Below are positions 54,258 to 61,649 of a stretch of 64,000 bases of DNA, piece after piece. The DNA is from GCA-2705995 sp048267965 (GTDB taxonomy: Bacteria; Bacteroidota; Bacteroidia; Flavobacteriales_G; Salibacteraceae). The stretch is from positions 1 to 64,000 of the forward strand of contig JBLWWK010000002.1 of the NCBI GenBank assembly GCA_048267965.1, read 5' to 3'. Each line of letters begins with the position of its first letter. Position 1 is the first letter of the stretch. The notes under the pieces were generated by a model that made no database searches, was not told where the DNA came from, and saw only the letters and a program-made list of their open reading frames with translations. The position numbers were made by a program, and so were the translations under genes.

Positions 54258-55088
54258 ATGCAAGATAATTTAAGACCTGTTTCTAGCAACGCCAAGAAAA
54301 TTACCACGCACGTTTTACAAGAGATGAAGGTAAAAGGTGAAAAAATCAGTATGCTTACGGGCTATGATTTTTCTATGGCGCGTATTTTAGACGAAGCTGA
54401 AATTGACATTATTCTCGTGGGTGACTCAGCTTCGAATGTTATGGCTGGGCACGAAACTACTTTGCCTATTACCCTTGATCAAATGATTTACCACGCTGCT
54501 TCTGTAATTAGAGCGATAAAGCGTTGTTTAGTAGTAGTAGATTTGCCTTTTGGTGCCTACCAAGGTAATTCTAAAACGGCTTTAGAATCTTCGATTCGAA
54601 TTATGAAAGAAGCTGGCGGACATGCTATTAAAATGGAAGGCGGACGTGAAATTTTAGAATCGGTTACACGAATTCTTTCAGCGGGTATTCCAGTTATGGG
54701 TCATTTAGGTTTAACGCCTCAGAGTATCTATAAATTTGGAACGTACAGCGTGAGAGCCAAAGAACAAGAAGAAGCTGATCGCTTAATTGAAGATGCTAAA
54801 CTTTTAGAAGAAGCAGGTTGTTTTGCCATAGTTTTAGAGAAAATTCCCGCAGAACTAGCAGGTCAAGTAGCCAAAGCGGTAAACATTCCGGTAATTGGTA
54901 TTGGTGCAGGTTCTGAAGTAGATGGTCAAGTATTGGTGCTTCACGATATGCTGGGCATTAACAAAGATTTTTCTCCGCGCTTTTTAAGAAGATACGCCAG
55001 CATGTACGAAGATATGCTAGGTGCTGTGCAGAACTATATTAAAGACGTTAAAACGGTAGATTTCCCTAACGAGAAAGAACAATATTAA
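54258..55088 (+). CDS. panB: 3-methyl-2-oxobutanoate hydroxymethyltransferase
   Basis: A 276-aa TIM-barrel enzyme of pantothenate (coenzyme A) synthesis, making ketopantoate from alpha-ketoisovalerate and methylenetetrahydrofolate. Signatures are KISMLTGYDFSMARILDEA, the metal Asp in ILVGDSASNVMAGHETT, VVVDLPFGAYQGN, AIKMEGG, VMGHLGLTPQSIYKFG and IGIGAGSEVDGQVLVLHDMLG. All are intact. It leads a short plus-strand group with the pseudouridine synthase 9 bases later. Confidence 0.97.
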   Translation: MQDNLRPVSSNAKKITTHVLQEMKVKGEKISMLTGYDFSMARILDEAEIDIILVGDSASNVMAGHETTLPITLDQMIYHAASVIRAIKRCLVVVDLPFGAYQGNSKTALESSIRIMKEAGGHAIKMEGGREILESVTRILSAGIPVMGHLGLTPQSIYKFGTYSVRAKEQEEADRLIEDAKLLEEAGCFAIVLEKIPAELAGQVAKAVNIPVIGIGAGSEVDGQVLVLHDMLGINKDFSPRFLRRYASMYEDMLGAVQNYIKDVKTVDFPNEKEQY

Positions 55089-55097
55089 TAGCAATCA

Positions 55098-55796
55098 ATG
55101 AGCGTTACAACAAAAAACAACCTTCAAGTTATCTTTGAAGACAACCATTTAATCGCGATTAATAAACGCGCTGGAGATATTGTTCAAGGTGACAAAACCG
55201 GAGACAAGGCACTTTCTGAAATTGTAAAAAGTTACATTAAAGAAAAGCACAACAAACCCGGAAATGTCTACCTAGGCGTAATTCACAGAATAGACCGACC
55301 AACAACAGGCGTTATCTTATTTGCTAAAACCAGCAAAGCCGCTGCAAGAATGAGTGCCCTTTTCCAGTCTAAACAAATTGAGAAAAAATATTGGGCTATT
55401 CTTCAGGGTGCTCCAGCTGAGAAAAATGCAAAATTGAAGCATTTTTTAATCAAGAATGCCAAGCAGAATAAATCGTATGCAAGCGATACGCCCAAACCCG
55501 ACCACAAAGAGGCAATTCTTAATTACACTACTGTTTCGGTAGGAACCAACTACTCGTTGCTTGAGGTAACCATAGAAACAGGAAGACATCATCAAATTCG
55601 CGCTCAAATGGCGGCTATTCAGCATCCAATCAAAGGCGATTTAAAATACGGTGCTAAAAGAAGCAATCCAGACGGATCTATCTGTTTGCATGCAAGAGAA
55701 GTACGTTTTCAGCACCCCGTAAAAGACGAGGTAATTACAATTCAAGCTCCGGCACCTGAAGACAACCTATGGACCGCCTTAACTTCAAATATTTAG
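55098..55796 (+). CDS. RluA-family rRNA/tRNA pseudouridine synthase
   Basis: A 232-aa pseudouridine synthase. The catalytic Asp lies in VIHRIDRPTTGVILFAKTS (HRxDxxxxG), with FQSKQIEKKYWAILQG, TGRHHQIRAQMAAIQHPIKG and ICLHAREVRFQHPV as family motifs. There is no S4 domain, as in the RluA-like short forms. The exact target uridine cannot be deduced. It overlaps none of its neighbours but is 9 bases after panB. It has a GGTAGGAACC copy at 55538, coding VGT. Confidence 0.93.
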   Translation: MSVTTKNNLQVIFEDNHLIAINKRAGDIVQGDKTGDKALSEIVKSYIKEKHNKPGNVYLGVIHRIDRPTTGVILFAKTSKAAARMSALFQSKQIEKKYWAILQGAPAEKNAKLKHFLIKNAKQNKSYASDTPKPDHKEAILNYTTVSVGTNYSLLEVTIETGRHHQIRAQMAAIQHPIKGDLKYGAKRSNPDGSICLHAREVRFQHPVKDEVITIQAPAPEDNLWTALTSNI

Positions 55797-55859
55797 TTAA
55801 CAAACAGAATTCTCGTGCAGTGCAAAAACTAATCTTTCCTCAATTACGTTTTTACCTGC

Positions 55860-56462
55860 ATGAGATGTATTCTTAGCCTTCTTTTCTTTTTAACTACTTC
55901 TCTACTCTCAGCTCAAGCACAGTTAGAAGTAATCAATATTGTGGGCCAACCAGAAGGAGACGAAGTAGCGGTTACCTTCACCCTCGGAAAAGGCAACTTT
56001 TGCCAAGGAGCGGTGCTTTTTAGAACTACCGATTCTACCAATTTATCTTCTTTAGAGCAAGTAGGCGAAATTACAGGCGTTTGCGGAAGTCAAGATTTTG
56101 AAGCTACCTATACTCTTAACGATCCCACTCCTTACCTCAACCAAGAAAGTTTTTACCGATTGTTATTGGGCGATTTCCCAAGCCAATTTATTAGCGTTCA
56201 AGTTAACCGCTACGGAGCAAATGGCGTGAGCGTTTATCCCAATCCGGCCAACCAACGGGTACATTTTTTCATCGATAATCAGCGGGCAAAACCGTGGAGC
56301 GTAGAGGTGTATCAAGCGCAAGGCCAATTAGTATTTGAAACCGTTCAGCAGGGCGCAAATTCAGTTATTTGGAACATTCCTCCTCAGCTCTCTGGTATCT
56401 TCTTTTATCACATTTACAGAGAAGACCAACTGGTTACTACCCAAACACTAATTATTCAATAA
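55860..56462 (+). CDS. Small protein with type IX secretion sorting domain
   Basis: A 200-aa secreted protein. A signal peptide (about 1-20, ends LSAQAQ) is followed by a short beta-rich domain of no recognised family (about 21-115), then a type A T9SS C-terminal domain (about 120-200), with VSVYPNPANQRVHFFID, WSVEVYQAQGQLVFE and the final LSGIFFYHIY...TLIIQ. So the cell has the type IX system and this protein is probably exported and attached to the surface. It is unusually small for such cargo. The gene converges with arfB, overlapping by 7 bases. Confidence 0.92.
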   Translation: MRCILSLLFFLTTSLLSAQAQLEVINIVGQPEGDEVAVTFTLGKGNFCQGAVLFRTTDSTNLSSLEQVGEITGVCGSQDFEATYTLNDPTPYLNQESFYRLLLGDFPSQFISVQVNRYGANGVSVYPNPANQRVHFFIDNQRAKPWSVEVYQAQGQLVFETVQQGANSVIWNIPPQLSGIFFYHIYREDQLVTTQTLIIQ

Positions 56463-56863
56463 AAATCGTTTTTTCTCATCGATTTTTTCTCAGAATTCTT
56501 CTTCTTTTCTTGTAAACGGTTCTCTTTCTGCTTTTTAGAAGGCTTTGTTTTTATGCGCTTAGCAGGCTTCAGCAAGCCTTTTTCTAACCAATTAATCAAC
56601 TTCTCGGTGGCTGTTTCTTTGTTCGATAATTGCGAGCGAGAATCACTGCAGGCCGCGTATAGCTCTCCGTTTTTGTTGATTTTATTTTTCAGTTGGTCAG
56701 TAAGTCGTCTTTTTTGCTCATCGGTTAAAAACTGTGAGTTTTCGATATGGAAAAACACCTCAACACGCGTTTCTACCTTGTTCACATTCTGACCACCTTT
56801 ACCAGAACTTCTCGAAGTTTGGTAACGAAATTCAGTTGCTATTTCTCGATTTATCTTACTCAT
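56456..56863 (-). CDS. arfB: Alternative ribosome-rescue factor ArfB (GGQ hydrolase)
   Basis: A 135-aa peptidyl-tRNA hydrolase that releases peptides from stalled ribosomes. The release-factor GGQ motif is in RSSGKGGQNVNKVETRVEV, and the C-terminus is a basic tail (KRIKTKPSKKQKENRLQEKK) that probes the empty mRNA channel. I choose the MSKINREI start at 56863 for the usual length of about 138 aa; the frame extends to 56917. It overlaps the T9SS cargo gene by 7 bases at the 3' end. Confidence 0.95.
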   Translation of the reverse strand: MSKINREIATEFRYQTSRSSGKGGQNVNKVETRVEVFFHIENSQFLTDEQKRRLTDQLKNKINKNGELYAACSDSRSQLSNKETATEKLINWLEKGLLKPAKRIKTKPSKKQKENRLQEKKKNSEKKSMRKNDFY

Positions 56864-56928
56864 TTCTCTTACCCGATTACCTTTGCCAAAGGTGTAAACC
56901 AAAGCTTCAAGGTGCAAATTTTTATTTC

Positions 56929-57339
56929 ATGATTCAACAAATTGCTATTCAATTGCCCGCTTTTCAGCGCGGATTTCATCTCATTACAGATCGCATTGCC
57001 AATCAACTTCCTGAGTTACCTCAAGAAGATTTATTGAATGTTTTTATACAACACACTTCGGCTGGTTTAACCATTAACGAAAATGCGGATCCTTCTGTTC
57101 GCACCGATTTTGAATCTATTTTTAATCGATTGGTAAAAGAAAACGAACCGTATTACACGCACACGTTCGAAGGCAGTGACGATATGCCAGCTCACGTAAA
57201 AACGGCTTTGGTAGGAACCCAAATTACCATCCCAATTACAAATCATCGTCTTAATTTAGGAACCTGGCAAGGAGTTTACCTTTGTGAGTTTAGAAACAAC
57301 GGAGGCAATCGAAAGCTAATCGCAACAATTTACAGTTAA
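56929..57339 (+). CDS. YjbQ family protein (secondary thiamine-phosphate synthase type)
   Basis: A 136-aa cytoplasmic protein of the YjbQ/UPF0047 family. It has VFIQHTSAGLTINENADPSV, FEGSDDMPAHVKTALVG with the conserved His, IPITNHRLNLGTWQGVYLCEF. A weak thiamine-phosphate synthase activity has been reported for the family; the real role is unknown. I start at the ATG 56929. The stop shares TAATG with the WbqC-like gene. The GGTAGGAACC copy at 57210 falls in the conserved block and codes VGT. Confidence 0.93.
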   Translation: MIQQIAIQLPAFQRGFHLITDRIANQLPELPQEDLLNVFIQHTSAGLTINENADPSVRTDFESIFNRLVKENEPYYTHTFEGSDDMPAHVKTALVGTQITIPITNHRLNLGTWQGVYLCEFRNNGGNRKLIATIYS

Positions 57340-57962
57340 TGAATTCAACCATATTCCCCTTGTTTTATGCTGGCCCAGCCGCTTATTTTTCTTGCCTGTT
57401 GCAAGCTAAACATCCTGTTCTTTTCGAAGTAAACGAACATTTCACTAAACAAACGTACCGCAATCGAATCAACATTTACAGTAGCCAAGGATTGCAAAAA
57501 CTTTCTATTCCAGTAGAGAAAAACTCATCGAAAACAGTCCTTAAAGATTTAAAAATTTCGTTTGCCGAAAACTGGAACATATTGCACTGGCGTGCCATTG
57601 TTTCTAGTTATCAATCTTCACCGTATTTCGAATATTACGATTACTTATTAGAACCCCTTTTTCATCAACCTGCGCCTTTTTTGGTAGAGCATAACCTTAA
57701 CCTTCTTACTGTAATTTCTAAATGCTTAGGAACAGAAATTTCTTTCGAGCTTACCAAAAGCTATGAAAATCACTATTCTAACGATTTTCGCTCAGCTTTT
57801 AACGCTAAAAAAGAAACTGAATTTGACCAAGGTTGGTCACCCTATCAGCAAGTGTTTAATTACGGTGAGCAACCGTTTCTACCCAATTTGAGCATTTTAG
57901 ATGTTCTTTTCAATTTAGGCCCTGAATCTATCGATTATTTAAAATCTCATTCTTTCCAGTAA
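57339..57962 (+). CDS. WbqC family protein
   Basis: A 207-aa protein of the WbqC (DUF) family, with PLFYAGPAAYFSCLLQAKH at the N-terminus, TYRNRINIYSSQGLQKLSIPV, DLKISFAENWNILHWRAIVSSY and YFEYYDYLLEPLF. WbqC-like genes sit in O-antigen clusters in some bacteria and outside them in many Bacteroidota. The biochemical function is unknown. It starts by TAATG overlap with yjbQ, so the two are coupled. Confidence 0.9.
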   Translation: MNSTIFPLFYAGPAAYFSCLLQAKHPVLFEVNEHFTKQTYRNRINIYSSQGLQKLSIPVEKNSSKTVLKDLKISFAENWNILHWRAIVSSYQSSPYFEYYDYLLEPLFHQPAPFLVEHNLNLLTVISKCLGTEISFELTKSYENHYSNDFRSAFNAKKETEFDQGWSPYQQVFNYGEQPFLPNLSILDVLFNLGPESIDYLKSHSFQ

Positions 57963-58011
57963 TTTCTTTGTTTAGAATTGAAATTTTTCTCTTTTAATGT
58001 TGTGCATTTCT

Positions 58012-58033
58012 TTGTGGGAGTTGGTTCCTACAA
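58012..58033. repeat. Degenerate inverted pair with a GGTTCCTAC copy
   Basis: TTGTGGGA (58012-58019) pairs with TCCTACAA (58026-58033) with one G-U, around a 6-base loop. The right arm belongs to the dispersed word; the left arm looks like a decayed opposing copy. It lies after the WbqC-like gene and may serve as a weak terminator. Confidence 0.4.
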
Positions 58034-58059
58034 CTAAAGATGTTATGCCTTTGTTTATC

Positions 58060-58067
58060 TATATTTG
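58060..58067 (+). promoter_or_regulatory. Candidate -7 box for the carboxylase gene
   Basis: TATATTTG, exact TAnnTTTG, lies 22 bases before the ATG at 58090. No TTG at -33. Confidence 0.45.
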
Positions 58068-58089
58068 AGCACCAAACCTTAGATAGCAC

Positions 58090-59727
58090 ATGACAAAGCA
58101 AGATCTTGAGTTTAACAAAAACGAAGACAGTTTAAAACTGCTCATTGCCCAAATGAAGCGTAAGCATGCTGAAGTGGCAAAAGGCGGTGGCGAAAAACGT
58201 ATTAAAAAACTTCACGACCAAGGTAAAATGACGGCTCGTGAACGAATCGACTTTCTACTTGACAACAAATCGAATTCGATAGAAATTGGCGCTTTTGCAG
58301 GTGACAACATGTATCAAGAATACGGTGGATGCCCTTCTGGCGGTGTGGTTGTAAAAATTGGTTACGTTTCAGATCAATTGGTGATTGTAGTTGCCAACGA
58401 TGCCACCGTTAAGGCGGGTGCTTGGTTTCCGATTACGGGTAAAAAGAATCTTCGCGCTCAAGAAATTGCTATGGAAAACCATTTGCCCATTATCTATTTG
58501 GTAGATAGCGCTGGTGTTTTTCTTCCTATGCAAGACGAGATTTTTCCTGATAAAGAACACTTCGGAAGAATTTTTAGAAACAATGCCATTATGTCTTCAA
58601 AAGGCATTTTGCAGATTGCTGCCATTATGGGAAGCTGCGTAGCGGGTGGTGCTTATTTGCCCATTATGAGTGACGAAGCCATGATTGTAGACAAAACGGG
58701 CACCATCTTTTTAGCGGGCTCTTACTTAGTAAAAGCGGCCATTGGTGAAGATATCGATAACGAGACTTTAGGCGGTGCTACTACTCATTGCGAAGTTTCT
58801 GGCGTTACCGATTATAAATGCACAGACGATAAAGAATGCCTTAACCGCATTCGCAACATCATGGATAAGGTAGGTGCTAGCAATTCTGCAGGTTTTAACC
58901 GAAAAGAAGCGCAACTTCCGAAAGAAAAACAAGAAGAAATTTACGGCATCATGCCTAGGGAGCGTTCAAAACCCTACGATGTGCGCGAAATTATTAAGCG
59001 AATTGTAGATAATTCTGAGTTTGACGAATACAAGAAAGATTACGGTCAAACCATTGTAACGGCTTATGCACGCATCGATGGTTGGGCAGTTGGTATTGTT
59101 GCTAACCAACGACTTATCGTAAAATCGAAAAAAGAAGGAACCCAATTTGGCGGTGTAATTTATTCTGATTCTGCCGATAAAGCCGCTCGTTTTATCATGA
59201 ATTGTAACCAGAAGAAAATTCCGTTGGTTTTTCTTCAAGATGTTACTGGTTTTATGGTAGGATCCCGATCTGAACACGGTGGAATTATTAAAGATGGAGC
59301 CAAACTCGTTAATGCCATGTCTAACTCGGTAGTTCCTAAATTTACTATCGTAATGGGCAACTCTTACGGGGCTGGAAATTATGCCATGTGTGGTAAAGCC
59401 TACGATCCGCGCTTAATTGCAGCTTGGCCAACATCAGAAATTGCCGTAATGGGTGGCGCACAAGCAGCTAAAGTATTGTTGCAAATAGAAGTAAGTCGCT
59501 TAAAAGCGAAAGGCGAAGAAATTAGTCCTGAAAAAGAGAAAGAACTTTTCGATAAAATAAAAGGTCGTTACGATGATCAGGTGTCTCCCTACTACGCGGC
59601 TTCTCGCTTGTGGACAGATGCCATTATCGATCCGCTCGATACGCGCACTTGGATTTCGATGGGAATTGAAGCAGCCAACAAAAAGCCCATTGAGCAAGCG
59701 TACAACGTAGGCGTTATTCAAACTTGA
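58090..59727 (+). CDS. Acyl-CoA carboxylase, carboxyltransferase (beta) subunit
   Basis: A 545-aa carboxyltransferase that moves CO2 from carboxybiotin to an acyl-CoA. Features: KRIKKLHDQGKMTARERIDF, the oxyanion region YLVDSAGVFLPMQDEIFPDK, MGSCVAGGAYLPIMSDEAMI, GSYLVKAAIGEDID and the C-terminal GNSYGAGNYAMCGKAYDPR. The pattern is closest to methylcrotonyl/propionyl-CoA carboxylase beta chains; 3-methylcrotonyl-CoA (leucine breakdown) is favoured but not proven. The biotin-bearing alpha subunit is not in the window. A ureohydrolase gene follows after 13 bases. Confidence 0.93.
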   Translation: MTKQDLEFNKNEDSLKLLIAQMKRKHAEVAKGGGEKRIKKLHDQGKMTARERIDFLLDNKSNSIEIGAFAGDNMYQEYGGCPSGGVVVKIGYVSDQLVIVVANDATVKAGAWFPITGKKNLRAQEIAMENHLPIIYLVDSAGVFLPMQDEIFPDKEHFGRIFRNNAIMSSKGILQIAAIMGSCVAGGAYLPIMSDEAMIVDKTGTIFLAGSYLVKAAIGEDIDNETLGGATTHCEVSGVTDYKCTDDKECLNRIRNIMDKVGASNSAGFNRKEAQLPKEKQEEIYGIMPRERSKPYDVREIIKRIVDNSEFDEYKKDYGQTIVTAYARIDGWAVGIVANQRLIVKSKKEGTQFGGVIYSDSADKAARFIMNCNQKKIPLVFLQDVTGFMVGSRSEHGGIIKDGAKLVNAMSNSVVPKFTIVMGNSYGAGNYAMCGKAYDPRLIAAWPTSEIAVMGGAQAAKVLLQIEVSRLKAKGEEISPEKEKELFDKIKGRYDDQVSPYYAASRLWTDAIIDPLDTRTWISMGIEAANKKPIEQAYNVGVIQT

Positions 59728-59740
59728 TTTTCTGTCTAGA

Positions 59741-60769
59741 ATGAATTTACCTCAATTGCATGTTTACGGTAAAAATGACGTTGAAAGGCGCATTAAAAAC
59801 CGTGAAGGAGAAAATAAAATTGGAAATTTTGTAGGATGCTCGAATCTAGAAAAGTGGCCACACGTTATGGCTCAGCATCCTTCAAAATTTGTCTTACTCG
59901 GTTTACCAGAAGATATTGGCGTTCGCGCAAATTGTGGAGTTGGTGGTGCCTACTCTGCTTGGGAAGTGGCTTTAACTAGCTTCTTAAATATTCAAGAAAA
60001 TCAGTTCCTTTCTGGCGCGCAATTCTTTGTTTTAGGTCATATCGATTTTGAAGACTATTTGCAAAAAGCGAAGAATTTAGACGCTTCAAAAACAGAAGAT
60101 TTAGCTCAGTTAAGAGAGCTTACAGCACAAATAGACCAGTCGGTTACCTCTACTCTTGAAACCATTGTTTCTGCCGGTAAAATCCCCATAGTAATTGGTG
60201 GTGGCCACAATAATTCTTACGGCTGTATAAAAGGAACTTCGTTGGCCTTAAAAGAAAAGGTGAGCGTTTTAAACTTAGATCCGCATGCAGATTTTAGAGC
60301 TTTAGAAGGCCGACACAGCGGCAATGGTTTTCGCTATGCGTTCGAAGAAGGATTTATGCACGAGTATTTTATTCTTGGTTTACACGAGAGTTACAATAGC
60401 GAGAGCATGTTGAAAACCATACAAAAAACGCCTCAAGTTGATTATTGCACGTTCGAGTCTATTTTTATTCGAGAAGAAGTGGATTTTAGAGCCGTTACTG
60501 ATCAGTTTTTATCGAAAACTCAGCACCAACATTTGGGAATTGAAATAGACTTAGACAGCATTCAAGGCTTGCCAGTTAGCGCTTATACTCCTTCTGGAAT
60601 CACGGTAAATGAAGCTCGTAAATTTGTGAATTGGGTAGCCAAAGCCAATAAAATAGCCTATTTACATTTATCTGAAGGTGCTCCCGTTTTGGGTCAGAAT
60701 TTATCGGCTGCTCACGTGGGCAAAACCATTGCTTACCTCATCGCTGATTTCGCGAAATCTGCTCAGTAG
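59741..60769 (+). CDS. Ureohydrolase family protein (formimidoylglutamase-like)
   Basis: A 342-aa manganese hydrolase of the arginase/agmatinase/formimidoylglutamase family. Metal-ligand motifs are GGGHNNSYG (His), NLDPHADFRALEG (Asp-His-Asp) and LGIEIDLDSIQG (Asp-x-Asp). Bacteroidota members with this layout are usually called formimidoylglutamase (histidine breakdown); other hut genes are absent here, and agmatinase or arginase activity is possible. It ends before an inverted pair of GGTTCCTACC that lies between it and the convergent pcm. Confidence 0.85.
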   Translation: MNLPQLHVYGKNDVERRIKNREGENKIGNFVGCSNLEKWPHVMAQHPSKFVLLGLPEDIGVRANCGVGGAYSAWEVALTSFLNIQENQFLSGAQFFVLGHIDFEDYLQKAKNLDASKTEDLAQLRELTAQIDQSVTSTLETIVSAGKIPIVIGGGHNNSYGCIKGTSLALKEKVSVLNLDPHADFRALEGRHSGNGFRYAFEEGFMHEYFILGLHESYNSESMLKTIQKTPQVDYCTFESIFIREEVDFRAVTDQFLSKTQHQHLGIEIDLDSIQGLPVSAYTPSGITVNEARKFVNWVAKANKIAYLHLSEGAPVLGQNLSAAHVGKTIAYLIADFAKSAQ

Positions 60770-60832
60770 ATGATTTTTTAGTAAAACCATCTTTCTTCTC
60801 TTTTTCAAGAGATTTTATTTAAAAAAGAAATT

Positions 60833-60866
60833 GGGTTCCTACCGTTACTAACAATTGTAGGAACCC
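60833..60866. terminator. Hairpin of opposed GGTTCCTACC copies between convergent genes
   Basis: GGGTTCCTAC (60833-60842) pairs perfectly with GTAGGAACCC (60857-60866); the loop is 14 bases. A-rich sequence lies to the left and TTTTAC to the right, so it can end transcription from both directions: the ureohydrolase on plus (stop 60769) and pcm on minus (stop 60873). It is made of two copies of the dispersed word, as uptake-sequence terminators are. Confidence 0.75.
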
Positions 60867-60872
60867 GTTTTA

Positions 60873-61541
60873 CTATTTATTTGTGTTTTCTAACATGGGA
60901 ACGAAACTGAAAATACCAAAATCTTCTTCTTGATATTCTGTTTCTGAAATGCGCGTAATTCTCAGCATACGTTGCTCGTTACCTTCCCCTACCGGAATTA
61001 CAAGAATTCCACCTACTCTTAATTGCTCTTTTAAAGCATCCGGAATATAAGGCGCTCCACAGGTGACAATCATTTTATCGAACGGTGCAAATGCGGGTTT
61101 GCCTTTATAGCCATCTCCGTAAAATAAACGCGGACGATACCCCATGTGATCTAGAATTTTTTGGGCTTTATCGTACAGTAATTTCTGACGCTCGATGCTA
61201 AAAACCCTCGCTCCTAATTCGCACAGCACAGCACATTGGTATCCAGAACCCGTGCCGATTTCTAAAATTTTATCGCGTTTTTGCACATCCATCAGCGTGG
61301 TTTGCACTGCCACTGTAAAAGGTTGAGAAATAGTTTGCCCGGCTCCAATTGGAAAAGCAGCATTGTCGTAAGCATATTTAGTATCAAACGTGCTATCGAA
61401 AAAATAATGTCTGGGTACTACTTCCATGGCTTTTAACGCTGGCTCACCCACTAAACCTACCTCATCTAACATGCCGCGCACCTTCTCTACTAGCTTTCTT
61501 CGCATGCCCTGAAACTTCAACCCATCTTCTCTTAGTCTCAT
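60873..61541 (-). CDS. pcm: Protein-L-isoaspartate O-methyltransferase
   Basis: A 222-aa repair enzyme methylating isoaspartyl residues in damaged proteins. Family marks: VPRHYFFDSTFDTKYAYDNA, FPIGAGQTISQPFTVA, the SAM loop ILEIGTGSGYQCAVLCELGA, VFSIERQKLLYDKA and FDKMIVTCGAPYIPDAL. It is close to the usual length. It is divergent from the Gfo/Idh/MocA gene. Confidence 0.96.
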   Translation of the reverse strand: MRLREDGLKFQGMRRKLVEKVRGMLDEVGLVGEPALKAMEVVPRHYFFDSTFDTKYAYDNAAFPIGAGQTISQPFTVAVQTTLMDVQKRDKILEIGTGSGYQCAVLCELGARVFSIERQKLLYDKAQKILDHMGYRPRLFYGDGYKGKPAFAPFDKMIVTCGAPYIPDALKEQLRVGGILVIPVGEGNEQRMLRITRISETEYQEEDFGIFSFVPMLENTNK

Positions 61542-61623
61542 AAAACCCTAAAAATCGTTAGCAATTAACATCAATTGTTGATTAAAACCGTGAACAAAGG
61601 TTAGAAACTCATCATTCATCGGC

Positions 61624-61631
61624 TATTTTTG
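61624..61631 (+). promoter_or_regulatory. Candidate -7 box for the Gfo/Idh/MocA gene
   Basis: TATTTTTG matches TAnnTTTG and lies 18 bases before the ATG at 61650. TTA rather than TTG at -33. Confidence 0.4.
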
Positions 61632-61649
61632 AAAACAAATTTCAAAACA

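Larger units (their letters stand above)
3151..60866. repeat. Dispersed GGTAGGAACC word (36 core copies)
   Basis: Hand scan for the 8-base core GTAGGAAC. Plus orientation, first base of the copy (of the 10-mer where it is complete): 3152, 5052, 6846, 10042, 11845, 12877, 19966, 32484, 34065, 37587, 39539, 45468, 46006, 50543, 55538, 57210, 60857. Minus orientation (GTTCCTAC): 3168, 5196, 5995, 13105, 13762, 16480, 21887, 24225, 29671, 32000, 33189, 34780, 35973, 43549, 45243, 53346, 54042, 58023, 60834. Twenty-two are the full GGTAGGAACC, often flanked as CGGTAGGAACCG. Five are intergenic and 31 are inside genes. One-mismatch relatives are also common, such as GGTAGGATCC (23790, 50759, 59255), GGTAGGAGCC (41514, 44188) and GGTTCCTTC (46861). 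The count is manual and could miss a copy. See findings for interpretation. Confidence 0.85.

Noticed and set aside
3151..60866. Reading the repeated word as a Chi or KOPS-type polar signal
   Set aside because: Such sites are strongly biased to one strand along a replichore; here 17 copies are plus and 19 minus with no switch along the window. One window cannot fully exclude it.
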